Shown in pieces: positions 7,799 to 15,759 of a DNA stretch of 18,852 nucleotides. A program made the position numbers and the translations under genes. Within the stretch, counting starts at the first letter, position 1, and each line of letters begins with the position of its first letter. A model generated the notes under the pieces. That model ran no database searches, had not been told where the DNA came from, and was given only the letters and a program-made list of their open reading frames with translations. The stretch is from contig CAUZOB010000090.1 of the NCBI GenBank assembly GCA_963581185.1, positions 1-18,852 of the forward strand, read 5' to 3'. Origin of the DNA: SAT2750 sp963581185 (GTDB lineage: Bacteria > Planctomycetota > Planctomycetia > Pirellulales > Pirellulaceae).

Positions 7799-8663
7799 CA
7801 GTTGGATCTATCTGGCAGCACTGCTGGCGATCCTCCTGTTGCCGTCCGCCGGCCTCTTCGGCGATCCACTCGATGATGCCGTCCAGCGCCTCGGTGACAA
7901 GCGATTTGCGGTCCGCCAGCGAGCACTTCAGGTGCTCGTCAGCAGCGGCCGAAAGGGGATTGAACCGCTCACAAAGGCACTCCAATCCAACAGCACCGAA
8001 GCTCGCTACCGCGCTGGCCAGGCGCTCGTGAAACTTGCCGACTCCGGCGACCCGCTGACTTCACGAGCCGCCTTTGCAGCATTGGAATCGATCGTCGCAA
8101 GCGGCCGCATTAATAACCTCCTGCGGCAACGTCAGCAGATCGCCGTGGAAAAACTTAGTGGCGATGGAGTCACGCTGCAGCGATCCAACACCACATTGAT
8201 CCTCGATGCACAATCTGCCGGCAACCCGCAGATGATGCGACAGCTGCGCTGGCTGCGTGAGCTCCAGGTGATTCGCTTTCGAAGTCGACCAGTGAGTGTC
8301 AACGACCTGGAAAATCTCATCCACCTAAGCCAGCTGCGGGAGTGTGGTATTTTTGACACCGTGCTGGACCGGCGCCATCTGCAGACCCTGGCACAAATCG
8401 AGGGACTAAAGATTCTCTACCTGACCCGGGTCGACCTGCGTGTCGACGACCTCGCGCCACTTGGCCAGATGCGAAATCTTGATTGGCTCGACCTGAGTGG
8501 AAACCCGCTGAGTGGGAAAGCAGTCTCCCAGCTGGAGAGTCTCTCCAACCTCAGCGTGCTCGATCTGAAAGACACTCTCGTGTCACCAGCTGCAATCCAA
8601 CGACTCGAAAAGTCGCTGCCAAAAGCACGCATCATCTGGAAAAAACCGCCTGCCAACCCGTAA
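7707..8663 (+). CDS. Exported protein with HEAT-like and leucine-rich repeats
   Basis: This is a 318-residue protein of unknown function. A basic N-terminal stretch (PRRWPLSTPRTRHR) precedes a hydrophobic segment at about 33-50, consistent with a signal peptide or anchor. Residues 55-115 look like HEAT repeats (DDAVQRLGDKRFAVRQRALQ, then PLTKALQSNSTEARYRAGQA), and residues about 232-300 form leucine-rich repeats (LKILYLTRVDL, LDWLDLSGNPL, LSVLDLKDTLV). The start is uncertain: ATG 7707 has GGAAG six nt upstream but gives a 92-bp overlap with yebC; ATG 7719 and GTG 7743 are alternatives. HEAT-plus-LRR proteins are frequent in planctomycetes. A protein-protein interaction role at the envelope is inferred. 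Confidence 0.8.
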   Translation: MTTTMSRTSQQTVNSLPRRWPLSTPRTRHRNSWIYLAALLAILLLPSAGLFGDPLDDAVQRLGDKRFAVRQRALQVLVSSGRKGIEPLTKALQSNSTEARYRAGQALVKLADSGDPLTSRAAFAALESIVASGRINNLLRQRQQIAVEKLSGDGVTLQRSNTTLILDAQSAGNPQMMRQLRWLRELQVIRFRSRPVSVNDLENLIHLSQLRECGIFDTVLDRRHLQTLAQIEGLKILYLTRVDLRVDDLAPLGQMRNLDWLDLSGNPLSGKAVSQLESLSNLSVLDLKDTLVSPAAIQRLEKSLPKARIIWKKPPANP

Positions 8664-8690
8664 ACCGTGGCTGCTGAAATGTCGATTGAT

Positions 8691-8802
8691 ATTCAGGGAC
8701 CCGCACGATTCAGGGACCCGGTGGCTGTTCGCCTCAGGCGAAAACCATCGGGGTTCTTGCCGAGGCTAACGGTGCCCACCTATATCCGAGGTCCGTAGGA
8801 CC
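8691..8802. repeat. Structured intergenic element with direct and inverted repeats
   Basis: The 143-bp spacer between two convergent genes carries ATTCAGGGACCC twice (8691-8702 and 8708-8719). A hairpin follows at 8719-8750, then GGTCC-GTA-GGACC (8790-8802), a 5-bp stem with a 3-nt loop. The density of symmetry resembles a dispersed intergenic repeat rather than plain spacer. That it recurs elsewhere in the genome is a guess that the window cannot test, as no second copy lies within it. Confidence 0.45.
8719..8750. terminator. Candidate bidirectional terminator hairpin
   Basis: TTCGCC (8728-8733) and GGCGAA (8737-8742) pair around a 3-nt loop. An outer stem, CGGTGG (8719-8724) with CCATCG (8745-8750, one G-U pair), extends it across a small internal loop. 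It lies 55 bp after the + strand stop and 56 bp beyond the stop of the converging gene. No clear T run follows on either strand, so factor-independent termination is possible but not demonstrated. Confidence 0.35.
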
Positions 8803-8806
8803 GAGA

Positions 8807-10372
8807 TCAGTGCTTGATCTGCTCCCAGTACTCCAGGAAGGCGCCTTTGTCATGAAAGTCGGGGCTGTTGTCGATGTCGTGGCAGGTCAGGCACGTATTT
8901 TCAGCCTTGGCAAGATCCAGCTTCATCGCCTTGCGGAATGCCAACAACTCGATTTCTCCGGCCGCCCCTGCTCCCGCTTCTGCCGCCACATGACGGCTGC
9001 CGGGACCATGACAGTTTTCACAGCCATTGCCGAGCAGATGGGGAGACTCTGTCAGTGAGAGATAGCCGCCCTCGTAGGGATAGTACTTGCTGGGATGCCA
9101 GCCAGTGACGTGGCAGCTGATACACTCCGGATCGAAATGCCGGGGAATATCCGCTCGCTCAACCGGCTGCACGAGCGACTCGGTTGCCCTGGCGTGCCCT
9201 GTAGCAGACCAGATCTCATGCTGCTCAGCATGGCAGGAGGCACAGGCCTCGGATCCCACGAAGGTCGCTCCCGAGGGATGCGGTCCGGGACGTAAGCCGA
9301 GTCCCTCCAGTCCAGCTCGCTCAAGTTCCTGCTGGTAAAGCCGCAGCTGTTCGAGTACCTGCGCCGAGTCGGGATAACGGCTGTCGAGGTCGATCCGTGC
9401 GTATCGCCAGGGAGTGGTGGCATCGTCGTAGAGCCCGATAACTCCCATGAACATCCCCTTCGGCCCTACCTGGATGATTCGCGGCCCGTCAGCTGGCAGC
9501 TGCTCCGCCAGCTTCGGCGGATCCCCTGCTCCACCGGCAGTCAGCAGGAAGGAGAAGGCGGGGAAGCTGCCGGCAAGTTTACGAGTTTCATCGAGCGAAC
9601 CCTGCACCAGCAAGATCAGGGTCTGACAATTGGCTGCCTGCATCTGTTCCACGACCTGGGGCAACACCTCGCTGGCGGGCTGCATGATGACGTCATCTGC
9701 CAGCACACGCGCCTGGCGACTTGTGGCCAATACCGAGGTGATGCCAATTCGCTGACCGTCCACCTCAACGACACGGAAACGCGGCATCAGGTCACGGTCG
9801 ATAACGGTCACATTGGCACTGACAAAACCCCCGCCGCCCGGAGTCTCCTCGGCAATCGACGCCACCAGTTCCCCGGCAGGCAGCCTCAGATCATCGGGGC
9901 CCAACCCGATCGCGCGGTAACCAGCCTTGCGAAACCCGTCGATCGTCAATTGAAACTTGAGTTCCGGCTGGCGGCCAAAGCGGCGTACCTGATTGCCCAC
10001 ATCGACCGGCAGAAGCTGCCATTTACGTTCTTCACGGAGTTGCCGCAGGAACTCATTTTTACGTGCCAGCCCGCCCTTCTGGTAATCCAGACCGGTACAT
10101 CCACAGGGTTCCAGGTAGCCGTACTGTCGACCACTCACAACAATGGCCACACGCGGGCGCGGCCAATCGGCCAGTGGATCCTGCGGCCCGTGGTCGAGCT
10201 GCTGACCAGTGCCATCGACGCTCCCCGCAGCTGGCTGCTGCTGGCCACCATCTTTGGCTGCATCTGCAAGCGGCCGCTGAACGACCGTCTGCTGATCCGT
10301 TGCTGAATTTGAGCAACCTGCCAGCAGCGCGAGGCAGATCAGCTGCGCCGGCAACCGGCAGTCGTGACTCAT
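8807..10372 (-). CDS. Tetraheme cytochrome c lipoprotein with degenerate 5'-nucleotidase-like domain
   Basis: This is a 521-aa protein. A lipobox LLAGC places the lipidated Cys at 20, followed by a Gln-rich linker. Residues about 73-330 resemble the metallophosphoesterase domain of 5'-nucleotidases (GYLEPCGC at 85-92, KGGLARK at 99-105, VDVGN at 123-127), but the expected metal-binding DxH, GNHE and GHxH motifs are absent. The C-terminal part has four CXXCH sites at 377-381, 417-421, 451-455 and 494-498, plus His residues such as H393 that could be distal ligands, as in cytochrome c554-like proteins. It probably transfers electrons at the outer face of a membrane. The partner and substrate are unknown. 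The ATG has GGGGA a few nt upstream and the gene follows the DUF1573 gene by 18 bp, so they are likely cotranscribed. Confidence 0.88.
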   Translation of the reverse strand: MSHDCRLPAQLICLALLAGCSNSATDQQTVVQRPLADAAKDGGQQQPAAGSVDGTGQQLDHGPQDPLADWPRPRVAIVVSGRQYGYLEPCGCTGLDYQKGGLARKNEFLRQLREERKWQLLPVDVGNQVRRFGRQPELKFQLTIDGFRKAGYRAIGLGPDDLRLPAGELVASIAEETPGGGGFVSANVTVIDRDLMPRFRVVEVDGQRIGITSVLATSRQARVLADDVIMQPASEVLPQVVEQMQAANCQTLILLVQGSLDETRKLAGSFPAFSFLLTAGGAGDPPKLAEQLPADGPRIIQVGPKGMFMGVIGLYDDATTPWRYARIDLDSRYPDSAQVLEQLRLYQQELERAGLEGLGLRPGPHPSGATFVGSEACASCHAEQHEIWSATGHARATESLVQPVERADIPRHFDPECISCHVTGWHPSKYYPYEGGYLSLTESPHLLGNGCENCHGPGSRHVAAEAGAGAAGEIELLAFRKAMKLDLAKAENTCLTCHDIDNSPDFHDKGAFLEYWEQIKH

Positions 10373-10390
10373 GATGTCCCCGCTGACTAT

Positions 10391-11581
10391 TCAGTCCTGG
10401 CTTTCCACCACGGCATATCGAACCGACAGCTCCAGTTCTTCGATATCCGGGTGATTGGTGGAGAGAACAATCTTGCCGAACCCGTCCCGGTCCTCGTCAA
10501 GCCGCTTCTGCTGAGCGACGCCGACTGGAATCCGGATCAGCACCTCGTGCTGGATCGCATTATTGAGGCTGCTATCCAGATCACGGATCACCTCGACTTC
10601 GAAGACCCCGGCCGGCTCGGTCTGCTTGACAGTAATCTCGATCGAATCCCGCAGCGGTCCTTTGGCCAGGATCACCAGACGGGACTCGCTGCCTTTCTCC
10701 TGCTGAACAATTCCCAGGTTCAGGATCCGTCGCCTGCGCGAGAACTCCTTGCTGGCCAGGAAGGTGATGTCTGGAGTCACGGTACCCTGGATGGCAATAT
10801 CGATCTTGGGCGAATCGGGCAAGTTCGTGGTAATCCGAATTGCCTCGTTAAAGTCACCCAGCGGAAGATCCGGCTTCAGCTCGAGGATCATCTTGCGACC
10901 GCTGCGTGCCGTCGGTTCCGTGGCTAATTCTTCTGCGCTGAGTGGTTCGAAGCGGACATTGATAAAACCCTCCAGGCGGGTGAAGAACAGGCTGTGCTCA
11001 AGCACCTCGAGGTCATCCGATCGGTAGGCAAAGATCCGTGTTTCTGCGACAGCTCCGTTGCTGCGTGTCACGCTCGGAATCCGAATATCTGGCGGCTTCG
11101 ACCAGACCGTCTGGACGATGGTACCCGAGATTGTCAGGCGAACGATGCGACGATCGGGATCGTTAGAGATGATTTCAGCCGATTGGCTGAATTCCTTGGA
11201 GTCCGTTTCCGTCTCCTTGGCTGTCCATTCGAGCTTGATCATTACCTCGGCACCAGGCGCCAGCTGGCCTTTTTCCAGGTTGCTGATGGTGCACTTGCAG
11301 GATGACTCGCCCTGTTCCAGCGTCAGCGGCGCATCGCCGTCGTTTCGCACCACGAAAGTGTGTTCTCGTTTACCGAGTCGTTCCATGCTGCCAAAATTAT
11401 GATTTTCGCTTCCCACCACAGCGATTCTTGGAGCTGGCTCATCGCTGCCCTCGGGACCAGACACATCGATGAAGATCGTACGAAATTGCTCTTCCACGCC
11501 AGCCAGCTCAAACTGGGTGTGTGCGTAGCCACAGGCCACACCGGCAAAAATGCCCACCATGATCAGGACTGCGATTCTCAT
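10391..11581 (-). CDS. Exported DUF1573 domain protein
   Basis: The product is 396 aa. A hydrophobic N-terminus (RIAVLIMVGIFAGVACGYA) acts as signal peptide or anchor; the Cys at 17 does not sit in a good lipobox. Residues about 52-155 match DUF1573, an Ig-like beta-sandwich related to ASH/HYDIN domains: FGSMERLGKREHTFVVRN, then the Cys pair CKC at 95-97, then APGAEVMIKLEWTAK. The remaining 240 residues look like further beta-sandwich domains (DLPLGDFNEAIRITTN, then IAIQGTV). GGAGAG lies 7 nt upstream of the ATG, supporting the start. It is first in a two-gene unit with the cytochrome lipoprotein, so a joint envelope role is inferred. The molecular function of the family is not established. 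Confidence 0.88.
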   Translation of the reverse strand: MRIAVLIMVGIFAGVACGYAHTQFELAGVEEQFRTIFIDVSGPEGSDEPAPRIAVVGSENHNFGSMERLGKREHTFVVRNDGDAPLTLEQGESSCKCTISNLEKGQLAPGAEVMIKLEWTAKETETDSKEFSQSAEIISNDPDRRIVRLTISGTIVQTVWSKPPDIRIPSVTRSNGAVAETRIFAYRSDDLEVLEHSLFFTRLEGFINVRFEPLSAEELATEPTARSGRKMILELKPDLPLGDFNEAIRITTNLPDSPKIDIAIQGTVTPDITFLASKEFSRRRRILNLGIVQQEKGSESRLVILAKGPLRDSIEITVKQTEPAGVFEVEVIRDLDSSLNNAIQHEVLIRIPVGVAQQKRLDEDRDGFGKIVLSTNHPDIEELELSVRYAVVESQD

Positions 11582-11712
11582 CCGCTAGCTCTCCAAGCGT
11601 GAGGGTGACTCATCTGCCTCTTTCAATTTAGTCCACAATGCTCCCTCTGGTGAGACGAAAACAGAAGAGAATTGCGGCTGCTCGGTTTCCAGCTTGTCTG
11701 ACGTCGTGACAT

Positions 11713-13983
11713 TTAACGACTAGTTGGATTACGCAAGAAGGAGACCAGTTGGTTCAGATCTTTGAAAATGGTTGTACCCACGACTGCTGACTGGGGTAAC
11801 CAGCCGGGAAACGGCATTTCCACCAATCTTCTCTTATCAAGCTGTAACTCGATGAATTTGTTCTGCCGGTACTTCTGGTTCAGCTGCCAGGCTTGCTCGG
11901 CCCACGTCCTGGCGCTCTGATCGTCGCCCAGCAGCCAGCAGGTCCATGCCAGCTGGGCCAGGATACGAGAGTTGGTCGGGAATAGCCGCTGCGCCTCGGC
12001 AAAGCAGATCCTGGCCTGGCTTAGATCCTCGACATCCCCGGTCCGCTGCGAGGCGACCAGGTAACAGGTACCGATCAGCGCGTGCGTCGTTGCCGAGTGG
12101 GAGTCGCGAGTCCGCACCATCTCCGCCGCCGCGGCAAACGCGCTGCGGTGCATCGCTGCCTCCTCGCCCTGCCCCCAGTAAGCATGATGCAGCATCGCCA
12201 GTTCCAGAGCGGGTTGTGGCCAGAGCGGATCTGTCTGGCAGGCCTGCTCCATCATTCGCATCGCTTGCTGATGACGATTTTGTATCTGCAGGGCCTGCGC
12301 TTCGATCACCTCGGACCGGCTGGCTGTCATTGGTTGATAACCCCAGACGATCAGGCCAGCCACGGTAGCCAGCAAGCAGAGCATGACAACCAGGATTCGT
12401 TGCGGGGCCAGATTGCTGCCGGACGCCGTTGTAGCCAGCGAGAGGGCCAGCAGCAGCCAGCCAGCCTGGCTGACTCCGGGAGCCGTTATCCCACCCGCCG
12501 CGAGCAGGTGAATTGACCAGCCTGCCAGGGCAGCCAGTACCAGCCAGCGTGGCAGCAGGCCGCCCTGTACCCAGTCTGAGAATCTGGCAATCACTGCCAC
12601 CAGCACCAGCAATCCGACCAGCACGACAGTGGTGGCATCGAGCGGCGAACCAACGAGCAGGCTGTAGGGCAAGGCCAACAGCATGCCTGCCACTGCACCA
12701 GCGTAAACACTGCGTCGTAGAGCCGGACTCTGCGGCCCGGTCTCGGGCTGGTCAGGCTGCCGCCGCAGTTGTCGAACCAGCATCACGAACAGCAGCAGCA
12801 GGGCAGCCAGGCTGAGCGTACCGCCGGTTGTCCAGATCTCCAGTAGCCAGTTGTGGGGATCTGCCACGACCTCGTGGGCTGTCGGCAGCATGTGCAGGGT
12901 GTAATAGTCCTGGAAGTTGCCGGGGCCAGCGCCGAACAGCGGGTTGTCGGCGATGATCCGTAGCGAGGCAAACCAGTACTCAAACCGGTAGGACAACGAT
13001 TCCAGCGTTTGCGAGAAGACCATGCTATCGAGTCGCTTGAGCATGAAGGCGGCGGTCCCCAGCAGCAGCGTGGTAACCAGCAAGCCGGCTGCCAGGCGCC
13101 AGGCCTGGCCGCTGCCAGCCCGTCGACCGCGCAGCAGCAGGCCTATCATCACCACGCTGATAATAGCCACCCAGCTGGAACGGCTCTTTGTCAGGATCAA
13201 GCAGAAGCCGACCAGCAGGCAGAACAGCAGCTCGGGCGCAATCCGCTGCAGCCGACGGTGCCAGGCGGTCGGCCTGGGAGGCCCAGCATCCGGGCGGCGC
13301 GTGGCCAGCAGGCTGATGCCGACCAGCATCACCAACCAGGGCGTGAGAAATCCTGCCAAGGAGTTCGTTAGCGAGAAGGTGGCGGCCGGTTCAGAGCTTC
13401 GCAAGCGGCTTTCAAAGTGGTAGCGGAGGGGCGTCCCAAGCGGCGCCAGGATACCTGCGTCCTCGAGCATATTCTGCCGAACCGACTCGTCACTGTGAAA
13501 AAAGCGGTGGTACCGCTGCGGGATAATGTGGAAGGACTCATAGAATCCCTGCAGCGACAGCGTGATTGCCAGAGAGACCATGACCACCGCCAGTGCGCGG
13601 CCGCTAGCGCCGCGATCGAGCAGTTGCCGGATGACAAAGTAGCTTGTTCCGAGGCCCAGCCATTGCCAGCTGGTGTTCCAGCTGGCCCGCGCATTGCCAC
13701 TGGAAGCCATCACCAGGCAGCTGGCGAACTGGCTGGCGATCAGCAGCAGCACGGCCAGATCGACCCAGTTCCAATGGACCGGCCGGGGATACCGCCTTTG
13801 CACCAGGCACCAGCTGAGTGCCAGCAGCAGCCAGAAGACAACCAGCAGCAGCCCCTTCCCCTCGTGCACATCGATCGATTCGAGCGGAACGAGCACGGTC
13901 AGGACAAGCAGCGCTGCCAGGACACCTCGCAGCAGTCCACGGCCATCGGCAGCCTGCGCATGCTGTTTCCCAGGTCGCTTCAC
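11713..13983 (-). CDS. O-antigen ligase/polymerase family membrane protein with TPR tail
   Basis: This is a 756-aa polytopic protein of the Wzy_C (O-antigen ligase) family, which polymerises or transfers lipid-linked glycans on the periplasmic side. About ten or more hydrophobic segments fall between 20 and 545. Family motifs are present: KSRSSWVA (266-273), RFEYWFAS (333-340), NPLFGAGPGNF (347-357) and HNWLLEIWTTGG (377-388). H377 may correspond to the conserved functional His of WaaL. Residues about 555-720 form a soluble region with TPR-like helices (ALQIQNRHQQAMRMMEQACQ, AQLAWTCWLLGDDQSARTWA). It starts with GTG, sharing GTGA with the stop of the preceding transferase gene, which suggests translational coupling. 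The substrate glycan cannot be told from sequence. Confidence 0.87.
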   Translation of the reverse strand: MKRPGKQHAQAADGRGLLRGVLAALLVLTVLVPLESIDVHEGKGLLLVVFWLLLALSWCLVQRRYPRPVHWNWVDLAVLLLIASQFASCLVMASSGNARASWNTSWQWLGLGTSYFVIRQLLDRGASGRALAVVMVSLAITLSLQGFYESFHIIPQRYHRFFHSDESVRQNMLEDAGILAPLGTPLRYHFESRLRSSEPAATFSLTNSLAGFLTPWLVMLVGISLLATRRPDAGPPRPTAWHRRLQRIAPELLFCLLVGFCLILTKSRSSWVAIISVVMIGLLLRGRRAGSGQAWRLAAGLLVTTLLLGTAAFMLKRLDSMVFSQTLESLSYRFEYWFASLRIIADNPLFGAGPGNFQDYYTLHMLPTAHEVVADPHNWLLEIWTTGGTLSLAALLLLFVMLVRQLRRQPDQPETGPQSPALRRSVYAGAVAGMLLALPYSLLVGSPLDATTVVLVGLLVLVAVIARFSDWVQGGLLPRWLVLAALAGWSIHLLAAGGITAPGVSQAGWLLLALSLATTASGSNLAPQRILVVMLCLLATVAGLIVWGYQPMTASRSEVIEAQALQIQNRHQQAMRMMEQACQTDPLWPQPALELAMLHHAYWGQGEEAAMHRSAFAAAAEMVRTRDSHSATTHALIGTCYLVASQRTGDVEDLSQARICFAEAQRLFPTNSRILAQLAWTCWLLGDDQSARTWAEQAWQLNQKYRQNKFIELQLDKRRLVEMPFPGWLPQSAVVGTTIFKDLNQLVSFLRNPTSR

Positions 13984-15095
13984 GAGTGAATCTTTCTTCG
14001 CGCCGTTGTTTCCAGGATGTTCACCAGTCCCAACACGCAGACCACCAGCAACACGATGATCGAGGCACCGGCAAAGCTGTCAACACGAGGCAACAGCAAG
14101 GCACACAGGCCGCAGGTGGCGGTGGCAAAGTAGATCGTCAAGACTGCCTGGCCCTTACTCATTCCCAGCTCAACCAGCCGATGTGTAAAGTGGCATTTGT
14201 CTGCCTCGAACGGACTTCGTCCCTCGCGCAGTCGAATGAAAATGACAGTCACAAAGTCGTAGATTGGAATTGCCAGCACGCACAGCGGCGCCAGCACTGC
14301 ATGTGGTTTCTCAGCGCTGGCATAGGTTGCCAACAGCGATGCGATACCGATTGAGAATCCGACAAAGTAGGCACCCGCATCTCCCATGAAGATCCGCGCC
14401 GGTGGTCGATTATGGAGCAGGAAACCAGCCAGTGATCCCAGCAGCACCAGCAGGAAGCCTGCAATGAAGAGCTGCGGCCCGGCCGACGCCGAGCCCGGCA
14501 GGAGTACAAACAGGGTCAGCACGAGCGCGGCGATGGCAGCCACACCGGCCGACGCGCCATCCATGTTGTCGAGCATGTTGAATGAGTTGATGAGCAGGAC
14601 GACCCAGAAGATGGAGACCAGCACGGTCATCAGTCCGGACGACATAAACAAGCTGACTTGCCATCCCTGCGAGCCGATGCAGGCGGCCACGATAAGTAAT
14701 TGGATTGACAGTCTCAGCTGCCAGGCGAGTCCGCGCAGATCGTCCAGCAGGCCCAGGATCATCAGCGCCGTACCACCCGCCAGCAAGATCCAGAGACCAC
14801 CCAGCCGCATCTCGACTCCCTCCAGGTGATCCGCCAGCCCGGCTGGCAGGAGAGCTTCCGCGGTGCCAGAGAGTAACAGGATGGAACCCAGCAGGAAGGG
14901 CGCCAGGACACCCAGCCAGATAGCCAGGCCGCCTCCCATCGGAGTCGGTTGCTCGTGCACCTTGCGTTCGCCTGGCTGATCGACCAGTCCCCAGCTGGTA
15001 GCACGACGCCGAATCACAAAGGCACTCAACCAGGAGAGCAGAAAGCTGGGGACAATTGTGCCCAGAGCGATCCATGTGATGGCTGTCGAGTTCAT
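13980..15095 (-). CDS. WecA/MraY-family undecaprenyl-phosphate sugar-1-phosphate transferase
   Basis: This family joins a UDP-sugar phosphate to undecaprenyl phosphate at the cytoplasmic face, the first step of lipid-linked glycan synthesis. The 371-aa protein has about ten hydrophobic segments and the diagnostic motifs: GERKVHEQPTPMGGG (42-56), LLDD (116-119), NMLDNMDG (173-180), FMGDAG (236-241) and HFTHRL (302-307), which keep the Mg-binding and catalytic aspartates. The ATG at 15095 is preferred, with GGTGA about 5 nt upstream; a GTG at 15104 would add three residues. UDP-GlcNAc is the likely donor by analogy with WecA, but a different HexNAc is possible. It overlaps the O-antigen-ligase gene by 4 bp, so the two probably act in one pathway. 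Confidence 0.92.
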   Translation of the reverse strand: MNSTAITWIALGTIVPSFLLSWLSAFVIRRRATSWGLVDQPGERKVHEQPTPMGGGLAIWLGVLAPFLLGSILLLSGTAEALLPAGLADHLEGVEMRLGGLWILLAGGTALMILGLLDDLRGLAWQLRLSIQLLIVAACIGSQGWQVSLFMSSGLMTVLVSIFWVVLLINSFNMLDNMDGASAGVAAIAALVLTLFVLLPGSASAGPQLFIAGFLLVLLGSLAGFLLHNRPPARIFMGDAGAYFVGFSIGIASLLATYASAEKPHAVLAPLCVLAIPIYDFVTVIFIRLREGRSPFEADKCHFTHRLVELGMSKGQAVLTIYFATATCGLCALLLPRVDSFAGASIIVLLVVCVLGLVNILETTARRKIHS

Positions 15096-15188
15096 AGAAT
15101 TCACCGGCAGCGGGATAGAGCTGGCGAGCCAGGACAGGTCCGCCAGCAGCGTTCCCGATGAGCCTCTTCTTTCTACGGCTGCTTCTCG

Positions 15189-15716
15189 CTATCGTTCGCG
15201 CAGCTGGTTTCGACAGCGAGTAAGAAATGGGTGGTAGTCTGCCGCTGCAAAGTCAGGATAGGTCCAGGGGCGTGACTGCCATTGTTGCTTGTGATAGTAA
15301 AGCGTGACCTCTGCAAAGATTCCATCCTTCAAGTAGATGCGGTGATCCCTGTCCTTGGTCGTGGCCAGCACCAGCTTGGCCTCGGTCAGGTAGCCCGGAT
15401 CCAGGTTCAGCGAACGGGCCACGTCGCCGCCGTTCACTCGCTGGCACTGAGTCTCCCACTCTCCAGCCTGGTTCTTCCAGTCGGCCAGCCCGGCCGGATC
15501 CGCCAGCTGCTCGTGGGCCCAGAGTACTTTCTTTAGATCGGCCCCCATCTGGCCGCGATAGTAGTCCGTTTGGTCGAAATCGAACAACTCGCTTTCCAGC
15601 GCCACCGGCCCCCACTGCTCGATTGCCTGCTCGAGTGCCCACTGGAGTGCAGCAGTCGATTGACTGAAGGCCACCATGATCCTCAGCACGCCGGCATGCT
15701 CGCGACTGCTCTGCAT
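15189..15716 (-). CDS. DUF4416 family protein
   Basis: The product is 175 aa, close to the usual family length, and covers the whole DUF4416 domain. Conserved features are FDFDQTDYYRGQMGADL (45-61), SLNLDPGYL (102-110), KLVLATTKDRDHRIYL (114-129), EVTLYY (136-141) and WTYPDF (151-156). No signal peptide or membrane segment is seen, so it is cytoplasmic. The function of the family is unknown. AGGAG lies 11 nt before the ATG, which is rather far. The gene follows proS by 43 bp on the same strand and is probably cotranscribed with it, and an 84-bp spacer leads to the wecA-like gene. A start at M14 (MVAFSQS) cannot be excluded. Confidence 0.9.
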   Translation of the reverse strand: MQSSREHAGVLRIMVAFSQSTAALQWALEQAIEQWGPVALESELFDFDQTDYYRGQMGADLKKVLWAHEQLADPAGLADWKNQAGEWETQCQRVNGGDVARSLNLDPGYLTEAKLVLATTKDRDHRIYLKDGIFAEVTLYYHKQQWQSRPWTYPDFAAADYHPFLTRCRNQLRER

Positions 15717-15759
15717 CGGTTACCCAACTCCTGGAACGTCGATCACTGCTGCTGCGCCC

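Noticed and set aside
11582..11712. Search for a promoter of the DUF1573-cytochrome unit in the 131-bp spacer
   Set aside because: TAAATT- and TTGAAA-like hexamers occur on the - strand, but no pair has acceptable spacing; the spacer otherwise shows only the GGAGAG ribosome-binding site.
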